In this document: one piece after another, positions 43,771-51,932 of the stretch
Numbering within the stretch: position 1 is the first letter of the stretch
Layout of the letters: each line of letters starts with the position of its first letter
Assembly (NCBI RefSeq): GCF_007859935.1
Contig: NZ_SJPO01000013.1
Coordinates: 62,001-126,000 of the forward strand
DNA from: Posidoniimonas polymericola
GTDB taxonomy: Bacteria > Planctomycetota > Planctomycetia > Pirellulales > Lacipirellulaceae
Direction: 5' to 3'
Length of the DNA stretch: 64,000 nt
Made by a program: the position numbers and the translations under genes
Notes under the pieces: model-generated
The model's input: only the letters and a program-made list of their open reading frames with translations
Told to the model about the DNA's origin: nothing
The model's database searches: none

Positions 43771-44083
43771 CACAACTGAGCTAGCTGAGCTGGAAATGTG
43801 GACTGGCTCTCGACCGCATTGCAAAACCTTGCAATGGGTTCGGCGTGACTGCAGTCGCGTGCTTGTACCCTTCTCCAGCGGGCCCTCGCAACCAATCCCG
43901 TCTGGTGGTTGGTTAAAAAAACGGGGACAGACACCACGGCTCCCCATCTGGTCTGGATTCTCGGCCGACCAGCGCGTCGAGCCCGTCCCCGTTTTTCGAA
44001 TCGCCTACTCGCGCTGTAGTACGATAGGCGCTCGGCCCATCGCTACGAGGCTGCCGCCGCCCTACCCTACGCTACCCACAACG
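43771..44083. other. Intergenic stretch containing a 12-bp inverted repeat
   Basis: Apart from the inverted repeat at 43917-43996 nothing is recognised; the promoter of the GxGYxYP gene must lie here. Confidence 0.4.
43917..43996. repeat. 12-bp inverted repeat AAAAACGGGGAC, 80 bp apart end to end
   Basis: Perfect inverted copies at 43917-43928 and 43985-43996, with T/A runs outward. The AAACGGGGACAGACA-type sequence resembles short palindromic repeats found scattered in planctomycete genomes; it may be a mobilised non-coding unit or a bidirectional terminator. Confidence 0.55.
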
Positions 44084-45679
44084 ATGACCGCATCCCTGCC
44101 CCTACCGACCTTCTTGCTGGCCGCTCTGCTCCTCGCCACGTCCGGCGGCTTCGACGCCGCCGCCAATCCGGCGACCATCCACGCCTTCGCGATGGACGGC
44201 GCCAGCGACCACACGCTGTCGTTGATGGCGGGCCTGTCGGGCGTGGTCGCGAGGACCTCGCCGGAGGTGCACCTTGGGTTCCGCGATTCGGACCCGGCCG
44301 CGGATCCAGACTTTTGGCTCAACCGCCATGTGGAGAACAACCCAGGAACGCGGGTCGTCTGGCAGGATGACGCGGGATGGTTTCTCGAGCACTACAAGCC
44401 CCTGCTCTCGGGCTACGTGCTGTACGACGACGGCTCGCTGAACCAAGCCACCAGCGTGGCCGGCGCCGTTGGGGCGGTGATGGTACACGAGTCGCTCGTG
44501 GGCGGGACGGTAGGGGCCGCGCTCGCCGAGTCGGGGCTCGAGCAGATCGAGGACGTCCGCGGGCGCAGCAGCGACTGGGTGTTTGACCGCTACGACTTCA
44601 ACCGCGAGCTAATCTACCGTCAGCAGCCGAGCAAGCTGCACCAGCTCCGCGCCCACGCGGTGCTGAACGGCGGGTTCGTGTTCGACGCCACCGGCGCTAC
44701 ACGCGACCGCTACCTGGCCGCGCAGCGGCCGCAGTCGCTGGTGCTGGGCTGGGGCTACGAGAACGACGAGCAGGAGTTCTTCAGCTCTGCCTCGCGGCAC
44801 AACCTGATGACCGTGCCGGCAGACTTCCTGCAGTCGTCGGCGGGGCCGGCGCGGTGGGAGGTCGTGCTGCCACCGCGGCCCGGCAAGGCCGACCCCGCGA
44901 CGCCAACCCGGCCCGACGCGCACTACGTGGCGTTCGTCATGAGCGACGGCGACAATGCCCAGTGGCTGACCAACACGTTCGCCACCAGCGGCCGCTGGTT
45001 TGGCTCGCCGCACCGGGGCGCCTTCCCGATGACTTTCGACCTCACGCCGGCGCTGCTGGAGATCAACCCGACCGCGCTGAAGTACTTCTACGACCAGGCC
45101 GGCCCGGACGCGCAGCCGACGACCTTCGTCACTGCCGGCGGCCACGGCATCAACTACCCAAGCCAGATCAATGACATCGCGGGGTACGTCGACGCGACCG
45201 TACAGGCGATGCAGCGGGTCGACCACAACGTCATCTCGATCCTCGACCCCGACAACCCTGCCGAGGCGCTCGACGCCCTGGCCGCCAGGCCGGAGATTGC
45301 AGGCGTGATGTTCAAGACCAACTCCGGCGGCTACGCCGACCGCCACGGCGAGGTCCGCTGGAGCAGCGGCACGGCGATCGCCGCGGTGCGGTACACGCTG
45401 TGGGAAGGCTTCGAGACCCCCGACAGCCTGACCGCCAAGCTCAACGCCGCCCCCCGCGACGCGCTGCACGACCCGGCGTCGTACTCGATCGTCAACGTTC
45501 ACCCGTGGTCCGACATCACTGATGGCCACGGCCGGGGCGACCCGATGAGCAACGTCGCGGCCATCGTGGAACGGCTAGACAACGGCGTCGAGGTGGTGAC
45601 GCTGGAGGAGCTGTTCTTGCACTTGAGCCGAAACCAGGAGACGCTGTCGCGCAGCGTCAAGGACGACGCGAGCAAGTGA
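44084..45679 (+). CDS. GxGYxYP-type putative glycoside hydrolase, secreted
   Basis: A 531-residue protein from ATG 44084, which gives a signal peptide (PLPTFLLAALLLATSGGFDA). The C-terminal two-thirds carry the family marks HYVAFVMSDGDNAQWLTNTF and GGHGINYPSQ, the latter a variant of the GxGYxYP motif that names the family. The N-terminal half (AMVHESLVGGTVGAALAES, VFDRYDFNRELI) fits the matching N-terminal domain. The activity has not been established for the family. The open frame extends 5' through the Nudix gene in another phase, but that is spurious. Confidence 0.8.
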   Translation: MTASLPLPTFLLAALLLATSGGFDAAANPATIHAFAMDGASDHTLSLMAGLSGVVARTSPEVHLGFRDSDPAADPDFWLNRHVENNPGTRVVWQDDAGWFLEHYKPLLSGYVLYDDGSLNQATSVAGAVGAVMVHESLVGGTVGAALAESGLEQIEDVRGRSSDWVFDRYDFNRELIYRQQPSKLHQLRAHAVLNGGFVFDATGATRDRYLAAQRPQSLVLGWGYENDEQEFFSSASRHNLMTVPADFLQSSAGPARWEVVLPPRPGKADPATPTRPDAHYVAFVMSDGDNAQWLTNTFATSGRWFGSPHRGAFPMTFDLTPALLEINPTALKYFYDQAGPDAQPTTFVTAGGHGINYPSQINDIAGYVDATVQAMQRVDHNVISILDPDNPAEALDALAARPEIAGVMFKTNSGGYADRHGEVRWSSGTAIAAVRYTLWEGFETPDSLTAKLNAAPRDALHDPASYSIVNVHPWSDITDGHGRGDPMSNVAAIVERLDNGVEVVTLEELFLHLSRNQETLSRSVKDDASK

Positions 45680-45746
45680 GAAGCGGCTGTTGGGGGCCGT
45701 GCTCACGCGCGATAGCGGGTAGGCATGGCGATCGGCGCCCGGCGAA

Positions 45747-46574
45747 TTAGAGAGAACGTAATCCTCTTGGGCGCCGCACATCAGCGACTGCACCCACGAC
45801 AACCAGCCACAGCGCCGACGGCTCAGGGGCCGCCGACCCGCCGCCCGTGGTCGCCCCGTAGTTGGCGGCCCAGTCGTCGTAGTCGCTGGCGGGCAAGCCG
45901 CCGTCCCGCCAGACGGTGTAGTCGGCCGCGTTGACCGAGCCGTCGTCGTTGAAATCTCCAGCGGGGCCGGGCGGACCGATGGGGGTGAGCGAGGTAATGA
46001 CCGCTTCGACGCTGAACGAGAACTCGTCGCTCAGGGTTCCGGGGTTGAACCACTCGCCGGTCAGGATGAGGTGGGCCTCCTCGAAGTCGGCCAGGTTGAG
46101 TGCGGGCGGCAGCCCGTCGCTGGTCAGCACGGTTTGGTCGTAGTCAATCAATTCGACATCCAGATCCACGTAGTCGACCTGTGGGTTATCGAGGGCCGAC
46201 GGAGTGGTGTCGCCCGATCCGTAGAACAGGAGGTAGTCGGCTCCCCACGGGGCGTTGTCCTCGATGTAGGCAGCGAAGAAGTCGGTGGTCTCGAAAAACC
46301 CGCTGGCCGCGTTGGAGCCCTGAACGTAGCTGTCGCTCGGCGCCATGGCAAAATAGGAACCAACGCTTGCGTTCTCATTGTCGTCCGGAAGCGACAAGTT
46401 GTACTGCAGCTCGCCGACCAGCACGTCCTCTAGCAGGATCGCGCCGTCGATGATGCCGTACGGGTCGTAGACGTCGATTACCTCGGCCGTGATGGCGTAG
46501 GTAACGAACTGTGCGGTAGCCACGCCGGGCAGAAACATCAAGAAAACGGCGGACGCGAGGCAGGCGGGTCTCAT
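45747..46574 (-). CDS. Secreted PEP-CTERM protein with dockerin-like repeat
   Basis: A 275-residue protein from ATG 46574 (GGGAGC ribosome-binding site). Signal peptide (CLASAVFLMFLPGVATA), a beta-rich domain (FVTYAITAEVIDVYDPYG onwards), a dockerin-like calcium repeat (GDFNDDGSVNAADYTVWRDG) and the C-terminus APEPSALWLVVVGAVA with an Arg-rich end. The DFNDDGSVNAADYTVWRDG unit is nearly the same as in unit 1 of the joined PEP-CTERM frame. The sorting helix is shorter than usual. Confidence 0.8.
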   Translation of the reverse strand: MRPACLASAVFLMFLPGVATAQFVTYAITAEVIDVYDPYGIIDGAILLEDVLVGELQYNLSLPDDNENASVGSYFAMAPSDSYVQGSNAASGFFETTDFFAAYIEDNAPWGADYLLFYGSGDTTPSALDNPQVDYVDLDVELIDYDQTVLTSDGLPPALNLADFEEAHLILTGEWFNPGTLSDEFSFSVEAVITSLTPIGPPGPAGDFNDDGSVNAADYTVWRDGGLPASDYDDWAANYGATTGGGSAAPEPSALWLVVVGAVADVRRPRGLRSL

Positions 46575-46757
46575 GGCGGCTCCCTGGGGACCAGGCACGG
46601 CGGACGGACTCACGCGCCTGATTGTAGCCAATTGGGCCCGCCGCTCCAGTGTTTGTTGCAGCCGAGGGCGCATGCTTGCTTCCGCCGATGCGCACACAGC
46701 CACGGCGGCCCATCGGTCCTGCACGCAACGACGCGTCAGTGGAGAGGCCTGCCTGGG

Positions 46758-47576
46758 CTAGCCGACCGAGCGCATCGCCAGCCAGGTCTGACCGTTGCCG
46801 CGGTGTTCGTCGGTTGCCGCTTGCAAGAAATCCCGGTCATGCGTCTCGAGGAGATTGGGGGCGTCGCGCTCAATCCAGGCCTCACGCGAGCGCGCCCGGA
46901 CGGTCGTGATCTTGTGTGTGGCAGCAAAGCGACGCTTCAGCAGCAGTTCTACCTCGTGACTCGCTTGGCTGGCCTCGTGCACTTCGACCAACACGTCGCA
47001 GTCGCGCAGGCACGGCGCCTTGACTGGGTCGAGTAGTTCGACCTCGCCCCCCTCGATATCGCAGATCACAAGCGTGGTGCCGCGGCTGGAAAGCTGCTGG
47101 AGGTCGCTGTGCGAACAGAACTTGCCCACGACCACCCGGTCAGCGACGCCGTTGAGCACCGACATCCGGGAGACCTGACGACGCGAGAACGGGTCGACGT
47201 CAAAGGCGTAGACCTTGGCGCTGGCGTTCATCAACGCCGCACCGACCGCGTAGTAGCCTTCGGCGCAACCGACATCAATCACGGTGTCTACCGGCGGCGC
47301 CGCTAGCTGGGTGAGCGCTTCGTCTAGCTCGATCTCGTACGACCCGAGCCACTTCGAGGTGATGGAACCCCAAACGACTTCGTCGAGGTACCGCATCCCT
47401 TGGAAGGGACCCGACAGCACCGAGATCTTCATGTTGCCGGGGTAGAGACGCCGCCGGACCTCCTGTTGAAAGCCGGCGAATCGGCGGCGGAAGTACTTCC
47501 GTTGCCGAGCCGCATCGGCCCAAGGAGAGACCGAAGTCGGCACGCGCTCGAGAATTCGAAGGGCAAGGCTGATCAT
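46758..47576 (-). CDS. FkbM-type / class I SAM-dependent methyltransferase
   Basis: A 272-residue protein. SAM-binding motif I is VIDVGCAEGYYAVGA; the acidic loop after strand 2 is VYAFDVDPFSRRQV; VICDIEGGEVELLD is the DxEG motif typical of FkbM-type O-methyltransferases. The N-terminal 80 residues (RKYFRRRFAGFQQEVRRRLY) are a helical cap. Relatives methylate sugars or polyketides, so a glycan substrate is plausible in this neighbourhood. No operon partner is evident. Confidence 0.8.
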   Translation of the reverse strand: MISLALRILERVPTSVSPWADAARQRKYFRRRFAGFQQEVRRRLYPGNMKISVLSGPFQGMRYLDEVVWGSITSKWLGSYEIELDEALTQLAAPPVDTVIDVGCAEGYYAVGAALMNASAKVYAFDVDPFSRRQVSRMSVLNGVADRVVVGKFCSHSDLQQLSSRGTTLVICDIEGGEVELLDPVKAPCLRDCDVLVEVHEASQASHEVELLLKRRFAATHKITTVRARSREAWIERDAPNLLETHDRDFLQAATDEHRGNGQTWLAMRSVG

Positions 47577-47916
47577 CGTAGCACTCCCGCAAGTTCAGTC
47601 TCAACGCCGCCAGCAACGAGTCCTCTTTCCATTCGTCGGACACAGGGCCCAAAATCTGAACCCGTTACCATGCGGCCTCCCGAATCCAGGCGGTATCGAA
47701 GGCCACAGCCGAACAAATTCAAAGCTTAAACGCGACTGTTGCACCACTCCGGCGAGACTGGTCGCAGGCCACATCTGTAGCGTGAAAAGCGCACGCCTAG
47801 CAGCTCACGCTGGTGAGAATCCAAACACAGCAGATTGGTTCTTAACGGAGGATTGTGGCGGAATTTCGCCAATCGCTCCGCTGCTTTCAACAACGCCCGC
47901 TCCGGGCCGACGCTAC
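47577..47916. other. Intergenic stretch, nothing recognised
   Basis: About 340 bases between the methyltransferase start and the end of the GH51 gene; no supported gene or RNA. Confidence 0.4.
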
Positions 47917-49473
47917 CTACTCAACCGAAAGCACCACCACCGAGTGGGCCGGAACGCGGACCGAGAGCTTGCCGGCGTCGAGCTTGGCGTCGTTGAAGGC
48001 GGTCGGGGCGACGACTTCCGGCGCGTCAAAAGTATTGTGCGCGTCAAGCTTGTCGGCAGTCAGCACGCGGCCGCTCACCTGGTCGCCGTCGACGCCCTCG
48101 AGCGTGCAGGTAAGGTCCATCGCCTCGGAGGCGTGGGCGTTGACGATCGACACGTTCACCACGCCCTCCTTGCTGCGCGAGGCCGACAGGCTCACTGCGG
48201 GCAGCTTGTGGCCCTCGTGCGAGTACTCGGGCGACTCCAGCTCGACTGGCAGACGGGTGGCGTCGTGGTGGACGCGGTACATCTCGAACAGGTGGTAGCT
48301 GGGCGTCAGCAGCATCTTGTCGCCGTCGGTCAGGATCATCGCCTGCAGCACGTTGACTACCTGGGCGATGTTGGCGACCCGCACGCGGTCGTTGTGCTCG
48401 TGGAAGATGTGCAGCGTGATGCCCGCCAAGAGCGCGTCGCGGAGCGAGTTCTGCTGGTAGAGGGCGTAGCCGGGTGTGCCGGGCTCGTTCTGGTACCACG
48501 CGCCCCACTCGTCGACGTACAGGCCGATGCGGTTGTTGGGGTCGATCTCGTCGAGCGACTCCTCGGCGTTGCCGATGGCGCTGCGCATCCGTAGGCACTC
48601 GCTCAGCACAGCGGCCCACTCCTTCTCGCCGAAGCCGGTGGCGGTGGTCTTGTTGGCCCAGGCGGGGTAGACCGTGTAGTAGTGCAGCGAGATGGCCGGC
48701 ATCCGCCGCCCGATCCGCTCGGTCATGACCTTGGTCCAGTTGGCGTCGTGCCCGTTGGCCCCGCAGGCGACCAGGGTAATGCGGTCGCCGGAGAAGTTGC
48801 GGCAGTAGGTCGCGTACCGGCGGTAGAGGTCGGCGTAGTACTCGGGCCGCATGTTACCCCCGCAGCCCCAGTTCTCGTTGCCGACGCCGAAGAACGGGAC
48901 CTTCCACGGCTCCTCGCGGCCGTTCTGGCGGCGGAGGTTGGCGAGCTCGCTGTCGCCGTCGAAGGTCATGTACTCGAGCCAGTCACGCATCTCGTCCGGC
49001 GTGCCGCTGCCGACGTTGCCGGCCAGGTAGGCGTCGGCGCCGAGCTTCTCGCACAGGTCGAGGAACTCGTGGGTGCCGAAGGCGTTGGTGTCGGTGACCT
49101 GTCCCCAGTGCATGTTGATCCGCTTGGGGCGCTGGTCCTTAGGGCCGATTCCGTCGCGCCAGTGGTAATCGTCGGCGAAGCAGCCGCCCGGCCAGCGGAG
49201 GTTGGGGACCTCGAGCTTCTTGAGCGCGTCGAAGACGTCGTTGCGCACGCCGTCGGTGTTGGGGATCGATGAGTCTTTGCCGACCCAGATGCCGTCGTAG
49301 ATGCAGCGGCCCAGGTGCTCGGCAAAGTGCCCGTAGACGTGGCGGCTGATCTTGCCGACCTCTTGGTCCGCGCGGATAACGGCGGTCGCCTCGCCGGCGG
49401 TGGCCTGGGTCGCGGCGGACGAAGCGAGGAAGGTTAGAAGGAGCGTGGTCGCCAGTCGAGTTGCTGTGCGCAT
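47917..49473 (-). CDS. Alpha-L-arabinofuranosidase, glycoside hydrolase family 51, secreted
   Basis: A 518-residue GH51 enzyme from ATG 49473, giving a signal peptide (LATTLLLTFLASSAATQATA). Catalytic residues are visible: acid/base E200 in FGVGNENWGCG and nucleophile E322 in LYVDEWGAWY. Other marks are FAEHLGRCIYDGIWVG and LRWPGGCFADDYHWRDGIGP. It releases terminal arabinose from arabinoxylan or arabinan. GH51 enzymes are often cytoplasmic; the leader here predicts export. With GH31 and xylose isomerase it supports hemicellulose use. Confidence 0.94.
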   Translation of the reverse strand: MRTATRLATTLLLTFLASSAATQATAGEATAVIRADQEVGKISRHVYGHFAEHLGRCIYDGIWVGKDSSIPNTDGVRNDVFDALKKLEVPNLRWPGGCFADDYHWRDGIGPKDQRPKRINMHWGQVTDTNAFGTHEFLDLCEKLGADAYLAGNVGSGTPDEMRDWLEYMTFDGDSELANLRRQNGREEPWKVPFFGVGNENWGCGGNMRPEYYADLYRRYATYCRNFSGDRITLVACGANGHDANWTKVMTERIGRRMPAISLHYYTVYPAWANKTTATGFGEKEWAAVLSECLRMRSAIGNAEESLDEIDPNNRIGLYVDEWGAWYQNEPGTPGYALYQQNSLRDALLAGITLHIFHEHNDRVRVANIAQVVNVLQAMILTDGDKMLLTPSYHLFEMYRVHHDATRLPVELESPEYSHEGHKLPAVSLSASRSKEGVVNVSIVNAHASEAMDLTCTLEGVDGDQVSGRVLTADKLDAHNTFDAPEVVAPTAFNDAKLDAGKLSVRVPAHSVVVLSVE

Positions 49474-49623
49474 GGGTGTGCCTGTGGGGTCATTCGGCCG
49501 AGGAGCCAGCGGATTCGCTCGAACGGCCACGCCGATCGATGAAAAGCGGCCCGGCCAGAACAGCAGGGCCGCGGGCATTATAGCTAAATTCCTGAGCGAT
49601 TTCCGAAAAAGCCGGCGGCGGCC

Positions 49624-51114
49624 TCAGAAATCGAATTCGCCCTGGCTCCCGCCCGCGGAGTACTTCTGCAGGTACTTGTCCACCTTCACCTTGCGGGCGG
49701 TGTTGTCGCAGGTCATGTAGCGGATCTTGCCAAAGATTTCGCGTTCGGGGCCCCAGGCGCGGTCGTAGCGGCCGAGGGTCCAGAAGATGCCGCTGTACGA
49801 GTTCGGGTTGCGGCCGTCCACGGCGTACTTGTTGTTGAGCTCGATCATGATAGCGAGCGCCTCACGCGGAGACTTGCTCCAGTGCAGGATCTTCTTGCCC
49901 CACAGCATCCGCAGGTAGTTGTGAATGCTGCCGTCGCGAACGAGCTGGCGCTGGGCGGCGTTCCAGAGATCGTTGTGGGTGTTGGCTTGCTCGAACTCCT
50001 CGAGTGTGTACGTGTGCTCCCGCTGGTCGTCGGCGTGCTCGGCGAGGGTCGCCTGCGCCCAGTCGGGGAGCGATTCGTACTGGTCGTAGTCGTCGCGGTG
50101 CGAAGACATGTTGAGGCCCAGCTCGCGCCAGGTGATGATCTCGTCGAGGAACCCCTCGACGCTCTCATCGAGCCCCCACCAGCCATCGCGGGAGCCATTG
50201 ACCTTGCCGCTTACTTTGCTGGGGTTCCATTCCTCCTGGTCGACCAGCTCCGCGAACACCTCGTGCACGCTGACGTGGCCGAAGTGGAGGTACGGCGAGA
50301 GGCCGCTGGCCGCGTCCTCCTGCGGCTGGTTGCGGAGCTCGCCGTAGCCGCTGAGCTTGTTCTTGAGGAAGTCCTCTAGCTGCTTGCGTCCCGCGTGGCT
50401 GCCGCCGGTGATTGGGGCCGGCCGTACATCGTGGTCGATTGGAAGCTTGCTGAGGAACTTGTCGCCGTCGAGCGCGGCGTCGAGGTCGGCCGGTTTCCAC
50501 TCCTTGGTGATCTTCTTGGGCAAGGCATCGAGCTCGGCGAGCGCGTAGCCCTTCAGCGGCGAGCGCTTCGGCGGCTCGGCCAAGTGCGGCAGCAGCTCCT
50601 TCTGCAGGTGCCGCCGCAGGTCGAACGCCCTGGAGAACACCTTGTCGGTGGCGTGCATCGGGTACAGGCCGTTGGAGTCGACCAGCTCGAACTTGATGTC
50701 GAGCCGTTTATCGACCGCGGCGAACATCCGCGGCAGGAAGAAGCACGGGAAGTCGTCGCTTACCAGCACGCAGGCGTTCTTGGTAAGCTCGCGGATCAGC
50801 CCCTTGCCGCCCCCCTGCTCTTCTTCCAGATAAGGGTAATAGGTCAGCCGCTGATCGGCGAAGTCGGCGGCGTTGTCGCGCATCCCCTCGATGACAAACC
50901 GGTGCAGCCGATGACTGGCCCACTGGTAGTCGCAGCGAAGGGCCTCGAAAACCAGCAGTGGCTTGTCGAGCTCCGACGCCCACTCGGCGGCCCGTTGCAG
51001 GCTGAAGTTGTAGTGGGCGCGACGGAAGGCGGTCATCCAGTAGAGGACGTAGTCGCCCGAGTCGTTGACGGGCCGGTCGGTCAACTGGCGGATGCGGATC
51101 TCGGGGACGTTCAA
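49624..51114 (-). CDS. phr: Class II CPD photolyase
   Basis: A 496-residue deoxyribodipyrimidine photolyase. Class II marks are visible: YVLYWMTAFRRAHYNFSLQR at the start, FLDEIITWRELGLNMSSHRD in the FAD domain, RMLWGKKILHWSKSPREAL and the C-terminal NSYSGIFWTLGRYDRAWGPE, then IFGKIRYMTCDNTARK. It splits cyclobutane pyrimidine dimers with blue light, using FAD, in the cytoplasm. It is a stand-alone gene; a small zinc-ribbon protein gene lies upstream on the same strand. Confidence 0.93.
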   Translation of the reverse strand: MNVPEIRIRQLTDRPVNDSGDYVLYWMTAFRRAHYNFSLQRAAEWASELDKPLLVFEALRCDYQWASHRLHRFVIEGMRDNAADFADQRLTYYPYLEEEQGGGKGLIRELTKNACVLVSDDFPCFFLPRMFAAVDKRLDIKFELVDSNGLYPMHATDKVFSRAFDLRRHLQKELLPHLAEPPKRSPLKGYALAELDALPKKITKEWKPADLDAALDGDKFLSKLPIDHDVRPAPITGGSHAGRKQLEDFLKNKLSGYGELRNQPQEDAASGLSPYLHFGHVSVHEVFAELVDQEEWNPSKVSGKVNGSRDGWWGLDESVEGFLDEIITWRELGLNMSSHRDDYDQYESLPDWAQATLAEHADDQREHTYTLEEFEQANTHNDLWNAAQRQLVRDGSIHNYLRMLWGKKILHWSKSPREALAIMIELNNKYAVDGRNPNSYSGIFWTLGRYDRAWGPEREIFGKIRYMTCDNTARKVKVDKYLQKYSAGGSQGEFDF

Positions 51115-51274
51115 TGCGGGCTCATCGTGTTGGCTGGGATTCCGGTCCTGTCTAGAAACCGATCCTGTCTAGGCGGGCTGCCAGATGCCCACGCCATATC
51201 CGGGTGACTGTAGGAACGGAGGGCCGGCGCGGCAACCGGGCGGATGGCGCCGGGAGCCGCTATCTCGGAGCGGC

Positions 51275-51520
51275 TCAACTCGCTGAGAAGAACCGCGACG
51301 ACGAACCGCCGGGGCCGATCTCGAACCGGACCGCCTTCAGGCACCGGGGGCAGCGCCCCTCGTAGGCGGTGTTCTTGCGGTTTGGGTAGACGCGTGCGTA
51401 GATACCGCAGCAGTCGAACCGGACGCCGATAAAGCGGCCGCGTTCGCCTGTCGGTGGGGCCTCGCTGTGGGGCCGCGGGGGCTCGCTGGAAAGATCGAGA
51501 TGATTGCCGCTCATCGCCAA
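51275..51520 (-). CDS. Small zinc-ribbon-like conserved hypothetical protein
   Basis: About 81 residues. [20 protein letters not shown] followed by [18 protein letters not shown] gives a C-C ... C-x2-C set, likely a zinc ribbon, and ends SSSRFFSAS. The pattern is one I associate with short conserved planctomycete proteins. The N-terminal 30 residues are Ser/Pro-rich and disordered. An internal ATG at 51514 is equally possible. No function is known. It is upstream of the photolyase gene on the same strand with a 160-base gap. Confidence 0.6.
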   Translation of the reverse strand: MAMSGNHLDLSSEPPRPHSEAPPTGERGRFIGVRFDCCGIYARVYPNRKNTAYEGRCPRCLKAVRFEIGPGGSSSRFFSAS

Positions 51521-51676
51521 ACGCCCTTGCCGGGTGGGACCGCCTGAGGCGGCTATTCTTCCCGAAAAACGCCTGAATGGGAAAGGTCAGCTGGGCGGGC
51601 TGGTCACGCCGGCGGTTGCTGAGCCAGCTTGAGGATAGCTCGCCGCCAAAGCCGCACGTGGGCATTCTGGCGAACC

Positions 51677-51705
51677 TTGACCGCCCCCAACTGGTCGGAT
51701 ACAAC
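51677..51705 (+). promoter_or_regulatory. Sigma-70-type promoter of the leu leader
   Basis: TTGACC at 51677-51682 and TACAAC at 51700-51705 with a 17-base spacer, the ideal distance. Transcription would begin near 51712, just before the leader peptide's start at 51726. Confidence 0.6.
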
Positions 51706-51715
51706 AAACCCTGCG

Positions 51716-51833
51716 AGAAACGACTATGAACAGCCGAACCCTACTAAGCCTGCTGCTCCTCGAGCTAGCCCCAGTGTTGCATCACCGGGGGTCCTAGGGT
51801 TCGTACGCGTAGGCTCTCGCCAGAAACGACTAT
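51716..51833 (+). repeat. 12-bp direct repeat AGAAACGACTAT bracketing the leader peptide
   Basis: Perfect copies at 51716-51727 (over the leader's start codon) and 51822-51833. Each copy is followed closely by CGAA(A)CCCT, so segments 1 and 3 of the attenuator look like an ancient duplication. Confidence 0.8.
51726..51797 (+). CDS. leuL: Leucine leader peptide of the leuA attenuator
   Basis: A 23-codon frame beginning MNSRTLLSLLLLEL and ending HHRGS, then TAG. Eight of 23 codons are leucine, six of them within codons 6-12 (CTA CTA AGC CTG CTG CTC CTC), the control run. It lies just downstream of a well-spaced promoter and upstream of a terminator hairpin and of 2-isopropylmalate synthase. 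The peptide has no other job: scarcity of charged tRNA-Leu stalls the ribosome on the Leu codons, which covers segment 1 of the attenuator and lets the antiterminator form. There is no strong ribosome-binding site; GAGAA lies upstream. Confidence 0.85.
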   Translation: MNSRTLLSLLLLELAPVLHHRGS

Positions 51834-51868
51834 CGAAACCCTGAGGCCCCTGGCCTCGGGGTTTTTTT
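51735..51868 (+). promoter_or_regulatory. leuA transcription attenuator with three alternative pairings
   Basis: Segment 1 is CGAACCCTA at 51735-51743, inside the leader peptide just ahead of the Leu codons. Segment 2 is TAGGGTTCG at 51795-51803, its exact complement, overlapping the leader stop codon. Segment 3 is AACCCTGAGGC at 51837-51847, complementary to segment 2 (GTCCTAGGGTT at 51791-51801) with mismatches. Segment 4 pairs with 3 to form the terminator. So 1:2 allows 3:4 (termination), while 2:3 (ribosome stalled on Leu) prevents it. Confidence 0.75.
51839..51868 (+). terminator. Rho-independent attenuator terminator before leuA
   Basis: CCCTGAGGCC pairs with GGCCTCGGGG across a 3-base loop (ten pairs, one of them G-T), followed by seven T residues at 51862-51868. 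It lies 65 bases before the leuA ATG. Confidence 0.9.
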
Positions 51869-51932
51869 GTTGGCGCCCCGCTTTTTGGAGACCGGCGCCG
51901 CTCCTCCTTCCCCAACCAACGCAGCCCGAACG

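Noticed and set aside
43316..44083. 5' extension of the GxGYxYP gene through the Nudix gene
   Set aside because: The extension is a shadow frame of the Nudix gene; the ATG at 44084 begins a signal peptide.
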